Origin: Oscheius dolichura
Taxonomy: Eukaryota > Nematoda > Chromadorea > Rhabditida > Rhabditidae
Assembly (NCBI GenBank): GCA_932521035.1
Contig: OW051496.1
Coordinates: 7,316,001-7,380,000 of the forward strand
Direction: 5' to 3'
Length of the DNA stretch: 64,000 nt
The notes under the pieces are model-generated. The model was not told the DNA's origin, ran no database searches, and worked only from the letters and a program-made list of their open reading frames with translations. Below are positions 12,317 through 24,108 of the stretch, piece after piece; within the stretch, counting starts at the first letter, position 1; every line of letters begins with the position of its first letter. Both the position numbers and the translations under genes were made by a program.

Positions 12317-14495
12317 CTCTTCTCGGAGACTGACAAGCCGGGAGGAATCGTCTCCTTCCCGCCTCTATGTCCTGGGGGTTCACCTAAGTCGCCGCCCTTA
12401 AGTGCTGATGGGATTAAACGGCGCGGCCGCGATTCCTCTCCATTCTTCTAGACAGGACACGAGTACAAAGATGTTCCCGAGAGTGTACTTCCGAACTATA
12501 CAGTAATCCAGTTCGCTGGCTTCCATTTCCGGGAAATTCTGGCATTTTCAACTGTTTTTTTTGAGGACGAGGATACTGCAACCGACTATAAAAGTCAAAA
12601 ATGGACAGAAAAAGAGCTAGGAGAGAGGTTTTTGCTCTTTCCAGGTCCCAAGAAAAAGTCTTGGTTCACTGATTCCGATAGCCGTGTCTTTTCGCGTGGT
12701 GCGCGTCTGTTCGAACTCATAAAATTGATGCTTCTCACAGGTTTCTCGGCAATAAAATAGTCATTATTAGGGGCTGGAGTGCATACTGAAACGGTTTATT
12801 TTAAACACAGGCGAAAGAGGTACAAATGAATGAGAAAACTCAGTTGGGAGGGGCAAAAGAGCCTCCCGGCGAGTATATCTTTTATTTGTTTCTTCAATCG
12901 AAGTAAAGCTTATAACTGTATATAATTAATCAGTATGAAAGAAAAATAATCCGTGATTTGTTCGAGATGGCCGATCTCTACAACCCGTCGCAACAGTCAT
13001 TTCACTTCCGAGAGGAGATGTGCCGGCGGAGAGAGTCGCAGACAATACTATATATACTTTTCCTGCGAAGATCACACTATCAGCTACTCCATCTTGTCAA
13101 ATAATTAGGGGAAAGAGTTCTAAACAGTCCAGAATAGGGATTCCCTTCTTCTCTCCAAATGGAGATGAATCATCATCTTCTTGTCCCTTTCCAGATCCTT
13201 TTTTTTTATTTCCTCAATACTTCCTAAATAGTCAACCGCCATGTGAATACACTCTCTTTCTCTTTTTTTTTCATCTGTAAACCAATCAGACTTCTAGTTT
13301 GTGGAAATTGCCGCTAAACGAACACTTTTCCGCCTCGTTGGACAGGAACTTCCACATCTGGCTACCTATATGATCTTCGACTGAAATGAGAAGATCGGTT
13401 GCCTAGTTTTAGCCAAATTCTATATAAAAACACATGACCGTTGTGGCAATACCACTCAGAAAGAAGTGGGCAATGCAAAAAACACTCACTTTGATGTTTT
13501 CTCTTTTCTACCCAATTGATATCGGCAGGAATAAAATAATGTTTCCCCTGTGAAAATAAATTAAGAAAAAACAAATTAAGTTCACTGTTTTTCATTTCTA
13601 TAAACTATCGAAGACCCGTAGCTCTTTGTATCGGTGCATTGTAAATAGAAGTACCGACTTAAATTTTCACTATCTTCAAAAACTTGACAGAGATCGAATT
13701 CTAACTCGATAATAGGATGCCGAAAAGAATATATCCTGAAGGGGATGGTATGGCCTTTGTCTCTCCTCCCGCGTTTCAAACAGTTCTAATCCCTTCTGGT
13801 CGGGCGCTTCTTCGTCTCGGATCGTCAGAGAATATGGGTGGCCAATTAATTATCAAAGTCGAATCCGCTATCTTTTTTTCAATTCCGGCAGAGGTGATGT
13901 CAAAACAGAGAAAGAGAGGTCAACACGGGAAAAAAGGACTCCACATGACGAGAGCAGTCAGCTGGAAAATTGACAAGAGAGAAGGCGGCGGAGGGGAGCG
14001 TCGGCTGTTTTTTTATAGACAGATAGTCTCTCCATGGAGACCAAAAAGACAAGCTGGGGAAATTGAGGTAACCCCTTTGAAGAATTTTACACAGACAAAG
14101 TTAATTTTTAGTGAAGCGATAGAGGTACATTTGGTAGGCACTTCACTGTTGACAAAGATCTACCAAAAAGTCTATTTTCCGTGGTTTCCAGCGTCAAATT
14201 TCCTTTCTCAATTCTGAAAAGCACCAAAAGAGGCTTCTTTGTTCGGATTACGCCTACGCCATATACTGCACTTCGCAAAAACCCCATAAAAATTCGAAAT
14301 TCAAACTTCGCGCTCTGGCCCCTGACACGAATTTTCGTTTTTTTGAGTTTCTTTTCCTAAGTGTTGCCATTTCGTCATTTTCAGCTTCGTTCTGTTGGGT
14401 TCTTTGCAATGTCGATTTCATTCTTGTGCTATGTCTTGCGTGTTGGTGTCTTGTGTCACATTGAACCTACACATCTGTACTTTTCAGGTGATAAA
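12317..14495. other. Mostly intergenic; weak minus-strand exons at 13500-13780
   Basis: The left 700 nt are the upstream region of the MLT-10-like gene. On the minus strand, open pieces at 13582-13779 (EFDLCQVFEDSENLSRYFYL) and 13497-13560 (GKHYFIPADINWVEKRKH, after TTTTCACAG) look like exons of one small gene, but no start, stop or family could be fixed. A 166-residue plus-strand open frame at 13717-14217 overlaps them without splice or domain support. Confidence 0.3.
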
Positions 14496-17365
14496 ATGGA
14501 GGATTCGAATGAACTACTCTTACGAAGATATCGATCAGATATACACTCCATGTGCGCTGCGTTCCCTGAACCTGCCACATCCTACAAAATTAAAATGGAG
14601 TTTCTGTAAGATTTGCACTGTCCTGGTCTTATTTTCATTCTTTAGGGAAAATTTTGACGATGAAGTGCCTTTTCGGAGATTTGGCTATCCTTCGTTAGAT
14701 TCTTTCCTCCATGATCATCCAAATCTTGTAATGGTGTCTTTTGACGGGAAAGTATGTTACAAGGCCAAGTAAGTTTCATCGCATGATTTGCAGTGATTCA
14801 CGTTATACAAATAAATAATTGTTTTGTAGAATTACGGAAGCAACTCAAGACATTCAATCTCTTATTGCTAAACAGAAGAAGAAAAAGAAGAGAGGTGCCA
14901 ACAAAAAAGGACGTGGGTCTATGCTCCAACGAGGGCAATACAACAGATCCTTTAACACTAAAAACGTAGGACTTCAACGTTTTCATATGCTATATTCTGG
15001 TTTAGGTCCCTAATTACTCTCCTTCATCAGCACGTGGCAATCGTGGTGGAAAATCGTTCAGTTTTTCTAATCGTGCGATGAACACCTTTCCAGCACCAGA
15101 TGCTTTACGCAATAGTACAACCAATATGGGTTTTAATGCGGGCTGGGGGCTTGGTGCAGCAAAGCCGACATCTAATACTGCTAAAGTAGGAATGTTTGTA
15201 GCTGTACGCTAGGTTCAGGATGTGCAGCCGTTTCGCGGAAGGTTGCTTGCTTCCCCTGTGCAATCGAGGAAATTATTTGCTCCACGTGTTCCAGTACTAA
15301 TACCAGCTGCTCCTGCTACGACTAAAGGAGATGTATTCGAACTTTTTTGCTTCGTTACCTATATATGTTCAGCCAGCAACAGGAGTGTCACAAATACTGC
15401 GAGCACTGGAAAAATGTGGTGGACAAGCCACTATAACAAAGCTGAACTGGGCATATCACTCACTTTTTGGTAAACAACTGGATGCTGCGGAAATGACGAG
15501 ACATTTTGGCACTAATAATATGCGAAAAATCCACAGTAGCTATTTATTAGAGAAAGTGAGCACTTCGTTGATACTATTAGTTAGTGGTGGATAATTTACA
15601 GGTTGAACTTAATGCGTTATCTCATGGACAGTGGAATTTCCTCTCAAAAGAAAATGCTGTAAAACAAAGAGGTGTGTTACTACGCTGCCAACATAGCTGT
15701 ATTATTTAGAGTGGGATGCTCATCATAGATCAACCATCATTGAAGCACCTCGATATCGATGGGAGAAACCTAGCGTTAAAGAACTATACGATAAAACCGT
15801 TGAGATGCTAGTTAATATGTTTCCCGAGACAATTCCTGTATGTTTTATTTGTACTGTACACCTTTCCTTTTATAGATTGATAAAATGGCTGAAATTTACA
15901 AGCGAGCACACAATGTTTATGTCAATCCTGTCGAACTATATTGCAAAAACTGGGATGACTTAGTTCTGACAACATTTAAGGATAAATTACGATTAACACC
16001 GAACAAAGTTTGTCAATTTTATCAGACTAACCATATACTTTTAGCATGTTGCTCTTACCCCAGCAGCTATTGCTTTACACAATTTGACCTACATGCAACC
16101 AAAGGTCCAAAAAGAATCCAAGGTCAAACGCGTTACCGCAGAAGATCTTGGACTTCAATATTCCGATGAAGATGAGGAAGAGGACGACGACGATGACGAC
16201 GGAAGTTCGCTAAGTAAGGTTTTCGTTTTTAATGGTAATTATTTTTTATTAGTTTCAATTCCCTCACTTCCTGATGACGATTTAAGCGATCTGTTTGCTC
16301 CATCAGCAGCTGATCCACTTTCTGCACCTAGAGGTTACTTTGATCATTTCTCTCATTTAAGGTTTCAGCTGCCTCTACGACTACAAACCATAAAAGTTTC
16401 AATTCAACATTCTCTGTTAACAAAATAACGTTTGGTATGGACTCTTCTGATTCATTTTATCCACGTACTACGCTAGCACCACCATCTGTTTCGCACCCCC
16501 ATTCATCAAGACCTGAAAAGAGAAGCATATTTGATCGTATAACTGTTCCTGGTAGAGAAATTCCAGAGATGCGAAAATCTAATCAACAAATCATCACTAG
16601 TGTGTTTGGACATAAAAGTGGTATCGTTAATTGTAATAATAATAATTATAATATATTTTAAGGAAACCTGCCAGATATAGAACTACCTTTGGGACAGCCA
16701 AAGCGGCCATCTGTGTTTTCGAAACACCCAATACCTGCCCGGCCTAAGTCGCCAGAAAATGATGTCACTGACATTATCAATAAGGAACTGGATAAACTAG
16801 AACTCTACAAGAGAGATAGACATATGGACACCTTATTGGAAACGGAAAGAGCCAAGGAGGTTTGGGGCCTCCTATCGGTGTTAATATCTTTAGGCTGCAC
16901 GAAAGTCGTCAGCCGCTCTACAAAGTGGATCCGCAAAAGTTGTCTATGGATTTGGAGAATCAGCGGCGTATGCACCAGCTTTCTCGAGTTTCGGCAAACC
17001 AAACTGTCTTAGTTCACTTCAGAAGGTGGTGTTTTTGTTTTCTGTGTACATAAGCGATATTTAGAATGCCGACAGAGGATCGTCTACCACACACAATGAA
17101 TTTTCTAATAGGCAAGCGGATTTGGAGGCTTTTGCAAATGCTACTCGCAGTGCTCAAGCTATTTTAGATAGAAATAACAAGAATAAGGAAGCAGTAGGTG
17201 TATATGAATGTCTTCATCTTTCTGTAGGATAATTCATCTTCGTATTCTTTAAAAAATCAACTACCGTCATTTGGACAACGCTTTGAACAAGGATCATCGG
17301 AATTAACTGTTAGTCCTGGAAAGTTTAATGTTAAATTTAATGGAAGGTCAGAGCAGCTCAGGTAG
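14496..17365 (+). CDS. Protein with three LOTUS (OST-HTH) domains, germ-granule type
   Basis: Seen: ATG at 14496 just after TTTTCAG. LOTUS 1 spans the first three exons (RRFGYPSLDSFLHDHPNLVM, then ITEATQDIQSLIAKQKKKKK). LOTUS 2 is VSQILRALEKCGGQATITKL to RKIHSSYLLEKV (15380-15556). A third, more diverged one is VKELYDKTVEMLVNMFPETI to NWDDLVLTTFKDKLRLT (15773-16008). The rest is acidic (DEDEEEDDDDDDG), Ser/Pro-rich and Asn-rich, ending at TAG 17363. About fifteen short introns. Known: LOTUS domains bind Vasa-type helicases or G-quadruplex RNA; nematode MIP-1/2 and LOTR-1 and animal TDRD5/7 use them in germ granules. Inferred: a germ-granule scaffold. I see no Tudor domain, which argues for the MIP type over LOTR-1/TDRD7. 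Confidence 0.75.
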
Positions 17366-17503
17366 CCTCTTGTTATAATCAATACCCAATACGTATTTTA
17401 GCAATCTTGTGCGCTCAAGACGTAACGAAAGATTATGATTGTGCATATGGATAGGAAACAATATGGTGGATTTTTACTTTCTAGACTGATTTTTGTTTCA
17501 TAG

Positions 17504-17563
17504 AATAAATTCTTTCTCACAATGGATATTATTCTAAAATCTTTTTGGGAAAAATAGTTTATT
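17504..17563. terminator. Poly(A) signals of convergent LOTUS and coiled-coil genes
   Basis: AATAAA at 17504-17509 is 139 nt past the LOTUS-gene stop on the plus strand. TTTATT at 17558-17563 is a minus-strand AATAAA 58 nt past the coiled-coil gene stop. The two signals face each other over about 50 nt. Confidence 0.5.
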
Positions 17564-17620
17564 AGGCTTTTACGTAAACGATGGGGAAGCATGTCGCCGT
17601 AGATCTTCATTTTTCCAAAG

Positions 17621-18404
17621 CTAACGGCCAACATTTCCACGAAGCCGCCTAATCTCGGCGAGGATTCCTTCTGCCAGGGTAGTAGATCCATCTTCAGTGT
17701 TTGAGACGAGGAGCTCATCGAAGGACAGACTGCTCTCCCGTTCTCCTCCCTTGATCAGTTGCTCCATCTCCCTTTCTAGTTGCTGATAGTGCGCCTTCTC
17801 CTCGGCCTCCGTCTTTCTTTTGTCTCCCAGCTGGTTCTCCAGCTCTTGACGACGGATCTTCAGCCGGTCGCGAGCCATCTCCATCTGCTGTCCTTTGGTG
17901 TCCCACTCCTTCAGCTTCGACTGCAGCTCGTCCAGTTCCTTCTTTAACATACGGAGATAATTCTTGTGGCGCGAGCGACGGTCCCTTGTCTCCTGGAGGC
18001 AGTCGTCCACGGCGCGTCTCTTCTCCAGGATCCCGTCGATCTGGTAGTTGATGGCGTCTTCCAGCCCCTCCACCTGACCGGCACACTTTCGACTCTCCCT
18101 CAATATGAACTGAAATATCCACCATTTCCCTTCGAGATACATCAGTTACCTTCGTTTTCTCCTCCTTTAAATATTGAACCCAATGAGTGACTTTATCCGC
18201 CAGGGCGCTTTCTCTCAGCCGGGCCTTGGCCACCCGATCGGCCAGCTCCGCCACCTGTCCGTTGACCACCCTCAGCTCGTTCACCTTCGCCACTCGTCTC
18301 TGTTCCTGGGTGAAGAGCTCCTGTTCCAGCGTGGCTGCCGTGTCCTCTAGCTGGCGTCGGACGTCTATCGCCGCCATCAGATCATCATTGAATCTATCAA
18401 CCAT
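17621..18404 (-). CDS. Coiled-coil protein of unknown function
   Basis: Two exons (18404-18150 and 18109-17621) joined by a 40-nt intron (GTAACTGATG...ATTTCAG) give about 247 residues from MVDRFNDDLMAAIDVRRQ to ILAEIRRLRGNVGR. Almost the whole chain is charged heptad-type sequence (TLEQELFTQEQRRVAKVNEL, LKKELDELQSKLKEWDTKGQ, MARDRLKIRRQELENQLGDK), i.e. one long coiled coil with no signal peptide or membrane segment. No diagnostic motif allowed assignment to tektins, intermediate filaments, SMC or kinetochore families. GC-rich coding sequence, unlike the AT-rich LOTUS gene next to it. The ATG is preceded closely by CATCAG, so a 5' UTR intron or trans-splice acceptor is possible. Confidence 0.65.
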
Positions 18405-18823
18405 GCTTACTGACGACTTCAGAAAGAATGAAAGCGGGGATAAGACAGTTCAGCAGCGCGACCCGTTCAGACAAATTTATCTATCCCTGTCAAAAGAATT
18501 GAATACGGAAAGTACGGAAAGGACGAAATAGTGGATTTGTCTGGATAGTACGAGGGAATCTCTGTGTAACACGGATTCGCTTATTTCCTTGTTCTTCCGA
18601 TCTTTTTGACAGTTGTTGCGAATGCCTCCCTTGGCGTACTTTGTCCAACTTCTCTGTATTACCAGCTGGATTCACATAGAGCTCGAGACAAAGTTTTTTT
18701 GTTTAACTGGCCAGATCCACCGGCTGTCTATGCAAAGAACGCGTTTTATTAGTTTTTCAACAGCTTATCTCACCCCTTACCGGAAATGGAACAAACGGAA
18801 AACAACAACACTCCACAGGAACA

Positions 18824-19024
18824 TCATCTTAACATCTTATGAGTACTGCTGCTTCCACTTTTGACCCGAAATGAAGACTTTCTTAACTTCTCTATAAATC
18901 CTGAACCAGACAATAACAATTGAGACATCAAAAATAACAATAAGTAGCTTGCAAACTTCCTGTAGTCTTCTTCCGTCGGTTCTATGATCGTATATATGAC
19001 CTTTGGTGTAGCCTGTGCTAACAT
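18824..19024 (-). CDS. Possible 66-residue membrane microprotein
   Basis: ATG at 19024 opens a frame of 66 codons, MLAQATPKVIYTIIEPTEED, then a single hydrophobic segment (SYLLLFLMSQLLLSGSG) and a basic Ser-rich tail. The hydrophobic part overlaps a potential acceptor (TCTGGTTCAG), so part of it could be intron. No family recognised. The surrounding 18405-19143 holds nothing else I can support apart from the astacin promoter. Confidence 0.25.
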   Translation of the reverse strand: MLAQATPKVIYTIIEPTEEDYRKFASYLLLFLMSQLLLSGSGFIEKLRKSSFRVKSGSSSTHKMLR

Positions 19025-19036
19025 AAAAACTTCTCT

Positions 19037-19043
19037 ATAAAAA
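19037..19043 (+). promoter_or_regulatory. Possible TATA box of the astacin gene
   Basis: TATAAAA lies 100 nt upstream of the astacin ATG at 19144, a plausible distance for a short 5' UTR. No other core element was seen. Confidence 0.3.
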
Positions 19044-19143
19044 GATGAGCTGGCACGGTGTCGGCGTTTTTATTCGTGGGTGGCAATGTATCGTAATTCC
19101 TTGTTGATTTCCTCCTAAAAAAGAAATCCGATACTTATAGGAC

Positions 19144-21525
19144 ATGATACTGTTGTTCCTCGTAGTTGTGGGCGTTGAATCGGTCCCTGTGCCTCCTCCC
19201 CAGTTCGGTAATGGCTCCTCAAATAATGATACCCGTCCTGTTGGTGATGCTCCGGCGCCGGTTGCCCTCCCCGAACGTTTTGGCAGTCTCAGCCCCGAGG
19301 CGAAAGCAGCCGTTCAAAATGAATGGGGCTTTAACCTGGATGATAGAAAGCAGAGACTGGAAAACCTGTACAAGAGCGAGACGGCACCTCCGGTTTCCTT
19401 CATGACGGTCGCTCCTTCGCCGAGTCTTGAACAATTGGTAAAATACCTTCTCATCGGGGTAAATATTGAATTTTTAGGGTGTCATCCCAATCCAGACCAC
19501 GAGACCCAATCCATTCGAGCTGGGAAATGCCTTCGATGTGAATAATCGCCAGGGAATCAGTGACTATCTTTGGAATGGAGACATGCAGCTGACCGAGTGA
19601 GTGGGATATTCTTTCACTCGATTTCTTCCCCTTTTCAGAGAGCAACTAGAGGAATTGGAAAATAGGAACAGTGAATCGAGGAAAAAAAGACAAGTTAAAT
19701 CAGGCTCGAACAGATGGACAAATAACACGGTTTTCTATTTTATTGATCAGTCGATCAGTGAGTTTTGAGGTCTAAAAAGTGCATCACAGTCCAAAAGTGA
19801 AGCCGAAAGCAAAAGGGAAAACATTTCAGACGCGGAGAAGACCCAGTCGATCGCGACGGCGATTTCCATGTTTCAAGCGAATACTTGTTTGAAGTTTGTG
19901 ATGAATTCCACAGCTCAGAATAGAATTCGAGTGAGGATATGAAAAATGGAAAGATCGGGGGAATATTTTAGATCTACAGCGGGTCAGGGTGTTTCTCGAC
20001 GGTCGGCATGGTCGGAAGCCAGCAGGACAGCTCGATCGGCAATGGATGTGAAGCTGTAGGCGTAGGCCTCTATTTCAATATATATTTCAGGTAGGTACGG
20101 TAGTCCACGAACTGTCCCACGCTCTCGGAGTCTACCACACCCAAATGCGATGGGATCGGGACGGTTTTGTCAATATTTCCCTCTCGGCCGTACCGGTTTG
20201 CTCAAATTCTACTCCCGTCATTATTTTCCTAGAATTTAGAGCGTCTATTATGGTAATTTTGCAAGAGTAAATTTCGCAGACATCGTCGAGCCTCCCTTCA
20301 CCCCATACGAAGCGTCCAGTGTCATGCATTATGCAGCCAATGCGTGGGTTTCTCCATTTGTATAAATGGCTTTCCAGATTTACAAATCCTTCAACAAATC
20401 TGTCGATTATTCCCTCTGACTTACGGTATGTTTATTCTATGGGAAGCACGCTCGTTTCCTTCTACGACTGGAAACAAATCAACGATTATTATGGCTGTTC
20501 TGGTGGGATTTCCCTCTTCTCAGTCCATTTCTTCAGTCTTGTGTGTTGCTAACCAATCCGTTGTATGTCAAAATGGAGGAATGCCAAATCCAAATAATTG
20601 TTCCGTCTGTATCTGCCCCAATGGCTATGGGGGCGACCTCTGCGACCAAAGAGTTATTTTCCCTTCTCCTTATACATTCTTCTCTAGCCAGCCGGCTGCG
20701 GCCAGACTTTGAATGCTACAACGAGCTGGCAATCGTTTACCATCAACGTGGGAAACAGCTCGACCACTTCTGTCAGGGATTCCTTTACTATGTGTAACTA
20801 TTGGATCGCTGTGGGTTACGAGCCTAAAATTATAAGAACGTGCCTTCAGGCTCCCCCTGGCATGCAAATTCAGATAAATATAACATCAATGTGGAATGAA
20901 CAATGCTCTTGGGGCTGCCTATGGGCCGGGTTAGAGCTGAAAACTGAACCAAATCAAAGGGCAACCAGCCCCAGGTTTAGTATTTGATCGTATAAGGATA
21001 TCAGCTTTTTAGAATCTGCTGTACGGAATTCATGGGTCAAATTTATTCTACCAACCAGAATCCAGCACCACTTATTGCCTATAATCGCTATTATTACAGT
21101 ACTTTTACCTTCCTTTACAAATATGGCTAGTTTACCTTCCTTTGTTATAGTATCAATTATTCAGTTCCTGCACCTCCGAAACCGGTTTCATCAACCTATT
21201 GCGGGAATACCTTATCGGAGTAAGAAACCTCCTGATAAGAAAGAGTTGACCATTTTAGTGCGACTTGCGCAGCAAACCAAGCAGAAGGATTTTGTACTAA
21301 TACGAATTACACTTTCCAAATTATTAAATATAACTGTGCGACAACATGTAACCTCTGTGGAATTGCAGCTACTCCATGTATTGATTTACACACCGGGTAA
21401 GTCTTGTCAACGACGAACCAACAAGTTGTTTCAGATGTTCGGCTTATTTATGTAAAGCACTTGGCGCCCTCGGAGCAGAATACTACTGCGCTAAAAGCTG
21501 TGGCTATTGTGCGTACCCTAACTAA
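19144..21525 (+). CDS. Secreted astacin metalloprotease with EGF, CUB and ShK domains (NAS family)
   Basis: Seen: signal peptide [15 protein letters not shown]; acidic propeptide; KKRQ processing site; catalytic domain start [16 protein letters not shown], then [20 protein letters not shown]. The zinc site reads [20 protein letters not shown] (20106-20165) and the Met-turn [11 protein letters not shown], with C-terminal [10 protein letters not shown]. An EGF-like module ([20 protein letters not shown]) and a CUB domain ([14 protein letters not shown]) follow, then ShK-type Cys ([20 protein letters not shown]) to TAA 21523. Known: nematode NAS enzymes with this layout process cuticle and other matrix proteins. 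Odd: the Glu normally after the third zinc His (HE) is Thr here (HT), while the three zinc His and catalytic Glu are present. An intron before the AFTNP exon is only 34 nt (GTGGGTTTCTCC...TTTCCAG). AATAAA at 21529. Confidence 0.85.
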
Positions 21526-21620
21526 AGTAATAAAATAGTGTAGTAAAATATTTTTTTCACCCAAATAATACAAGCCTAAACAATTACACGTAAAAGAAAT
21601 ATAAAAAATTATAAGTATTC

Positions 21621-22799
21621 TTATTTGGAGGTCCAGTTGGGAGTGCGCTTTTGTGCAAAGGCCGACATTCCTTCTTTGCGATCTTCCTAAAAAACCAAAC
21701 AAAAATAATACAAAACTAAAACGTACAGTAGCAAATGTAGAGTGGAAAATCCTGCGCTCAAAACGAAGTCCTTCTTGAAGAGTGGTTTCAAAGGCTCTGT
21801 TAACAGCCTCTTTGCACATACGCACGATGAGAGGGCTTTGTTCAGCTATTTTTGTTGCAGTCTTAATGGCTTCGTCTACGACTGTATCGGCTGGAAATAT
21901 CTTAAGACATTTGTAAATAAAAGCTGTAATACTGATTCTTACTTTGCTTACAATTCCAGATTCTTTGGCCTCTTGTGCGCTAACCATATTGCCAGTGAGG
22001 CAAACTTCCATCGTCATCGATTTACCAGCAGCTTTGGCCCACCGTTGAGTTCCACCAGCTCCTACAATATCTCAATAAACAATCACGCTCTGCGATACCG
22101 GGAATGGTTCCAATTTTGATTTCCGGCTGGCCGAACTGAGCTTTATCACCTGCATAAACAATATCGCACATCATAGCTAATTCGCAACCACCACCCAAAG
22201 CATATCTGAACATAAAAAATTTAAAACAAATCATTAGCTTGCCCATTAACAGCGGCAATAATAGGTTTTCCAACTTCACTAACAGTAGTCCAGTTTTCAA
22301 GGAAATTACCGGCAATAGTTTCAGAAAACGTGCGATCTTGCATTTCTTTGATATCGGCTCCCGCTGAAGTTCAACAAATCATGCTAACAACAAAAATTAT
22401 CAAATTAACCAGCAAACGCTTTTTGGCTGCCAGTAATCACAATTGCTCCAACCGAAGTGTCTTTATCCAAAGATTTGAGAGTGCAGCTCAGCTGAAATAT
22501 ATGAAATAAATTACAACATAGTCAAATATATCGGGCACGGTGGAAAAAGTTATAGCAAACCTCATCCATAAGTTGGGCGCAAAGAGAATTAAGTGCTTTC
22601 GGCCGATGAAGAGTAATAAGGGCGACATTTTGCTTATCTCCTTTCTTCTCAATTTTAATCATTTCGGGTGCTACAAATTAAAGCAATACATGAAAAGGAA
22701 GCAATTACCTGTAGAAAGAGAAGCTATTTGTGCCATGTTGCAGCGAAGAGCAACGCCACGGCCGACAAGTGAAGACAATTTGTACATGGTACCACTCAT
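21621..22799 (-). CDS. ECHS1: Enoyl-CoA hydratase, short-chain, mitochondrial
   Basis: Hydrates trans-2-enoyl-CoA in mitochondrial beta-oxidation. Six or more exons from ATG 22799. The N terminus ([20 protein letters not shown]) is basic and hydroxylated like a mitochondrial transit peptide. Then [20 protein letters not shown], the oxyanion-hole segment [13 protein letters not shown], both catalytic Glu regions ([16 protein letters not shown] and [19 protein letters not shown]), and the end RTPNWTSK. Length and order match the family. Two introns are noteworthy: one at 22206-22242 uses a GC donor (GCAAGC) and is 37 nt; another inside GTIPG/AGGTQ is also 37 nt (GTATCGCAGA...TTGTAG). Divergent from OARD1 with about 390 nt between start codons. 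Confidence 0.9.
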
Positions 22800-23189
22800 T
22801 TTCTGAAATCACTCCACTATTTTAACGATAAAACGATAAGGTTATTTAAGAGCAACAACGGAAAAGGCGATATGGGTAAGATGTTGCAGGTCTCGGTAGA
22901 ACGTCATTTATGTAAATACAGCCGAAGCAATAAATCAAAATACTTGCTCAAAAGAATAACTTGTTCGTGTGTTTATGATAAACAAGCAGCGATAAGACGG
23001 CAGAACGATAAAAAAGGAGGAACTGCGCAAGTTGCAAACCAAGCAAGCAAAAGTTCATTTTTCAAAAATATTTACTCGCGCCCGACCTTCATCGTCAACA
23101 ACATTTGCAAGGTAATATTTTTTCGTTTTGATCTACTTGTGTGTGTATACTTATTTAGTTTTCTGTGTGAAATAAGTATTTTTGTAGAA

Positions 23190-23771
23190 ATGCCTGTCGA
23201 AGAGAAAAAAGGAGACATGTTCGCAGTGGCTGAACAGCCAGAATATAAGGATTTCGCTCTGGCACATTGCATTAGCGAAGACTGCATGTAAGTTTTCTTG
23301 TGATGATCTAATTTAGCCTTTCACTTTCTTACAAATACTTTTTAGAATGGGCAAAGGGATTGCGGTCCAATTCAAACAACGATTTGGAGGTGTTGCCGAA
23401 CTGAGGGAACAAGTTGCCAATGGTGAGCTTTGTACATAAATATATAGTATCGTTTGATTAGGCAAAACAACGGGCTCAGCCTGTATTTTGAAGAAAGGCC
23501 GTCCCGTCTACTACCTTATTACTAAAAAGATTTATAGCCATAAACCAACTTATGAATCGCTCAAACGGAGCCTTGAAGTAACTTTTATAGCTGCAAGTTC
23601 ATTTTATTTCAGGATATGCGCATGTCACTAAATGCCGAGCAGGCTCTAGGAGTTATTATGCCTCGTATTGGCTGCGGCTTGGATGGTCTCCAGTGGCCCA
23701 AGGTACTTCCCATTCTACAAGACGTCTTCGATGACAACAGCGGTATTACCGCTCTCATCTGTTCGTTTTAA
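23190..23771 (+). CDS. OARD1: ADP-ribose glycohydrolase, macro domain
   Basis: Removes terminal ADP-ribose from glutamate side chains and deacylates O-acetyl-ADP-ribose. ATG at 23190 gives [20 protein letters not shown], then the single macro domain with [42 protein letters not shown] and [15 protein letters not shown]; the Lys before SHKP and the Asp of GCGLD match the catalytic pair of human OARD1. Stop TAA at 23769. Five exons, about 150 residues, the normal size. AATAAA at 23836. Upstream sequence 22872-23110 is open and ends with a donor before an intron that finishes at TTTTTGTAG/AAATG, so a 5' UTR exon is likely. First gene of the plus-strand cluster. Confidence 0.9.
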
Positions 23772-24108
23772 TGTTTGTCGTCTTCGGTACGTGTGTACTT
23801 GTGCAGGTTACCACTTTGATTTTACTTTTTCTTAAAATAAAATTGTACAAAAAATATGATTGAAGACAATTGTATAACTAGATTTTTTCCCATTTTGAAA
23901 AGCGCTGACTTTCATTTTATGACTAATACTGGTCTGAGAATAAGGAGGGATACACATATCGCAAGGTAGGGGAGAAGATAAGGGCTGACGAGTTAACGCG
24001 TACTTCCGCATTTTCGTGTATACGTTTCACACTGTAATCTACTAACCGGATCATCTTTCCTTTTCGCGAATTCTATCTATTTGAAGGCACAGTGGCTCAT
24101 TTTGGTAT

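Noticed and set aside
13497-13779. Ephrin-like reading of minus exons (GKHYFIP)
   Set aside because: Only a short local resemblance to the ephrin GKDYYxI motif; the conserved Cys pattern and other blocks are absent.
13717-14217. 166-residue plus-strand open frame
   Set aside because: No domain, signal peptide or splice partners; composition like background, and it overlaps likelier minus-strand exons.
17715-18404. 229-residue minus frame without the 40-nt intron
   Set aside because: After about residue 85 it becomes Gly/Arg-rich nonsense; splicing the GT...AG intron restores continuous coiled coil.
21448-22017. 189-codon minus frame covering ECHS1 exons and introns
   Set aside because: Contains hydrophobic intron-derived sequence; the spliced model matches the enzyme family exactly.
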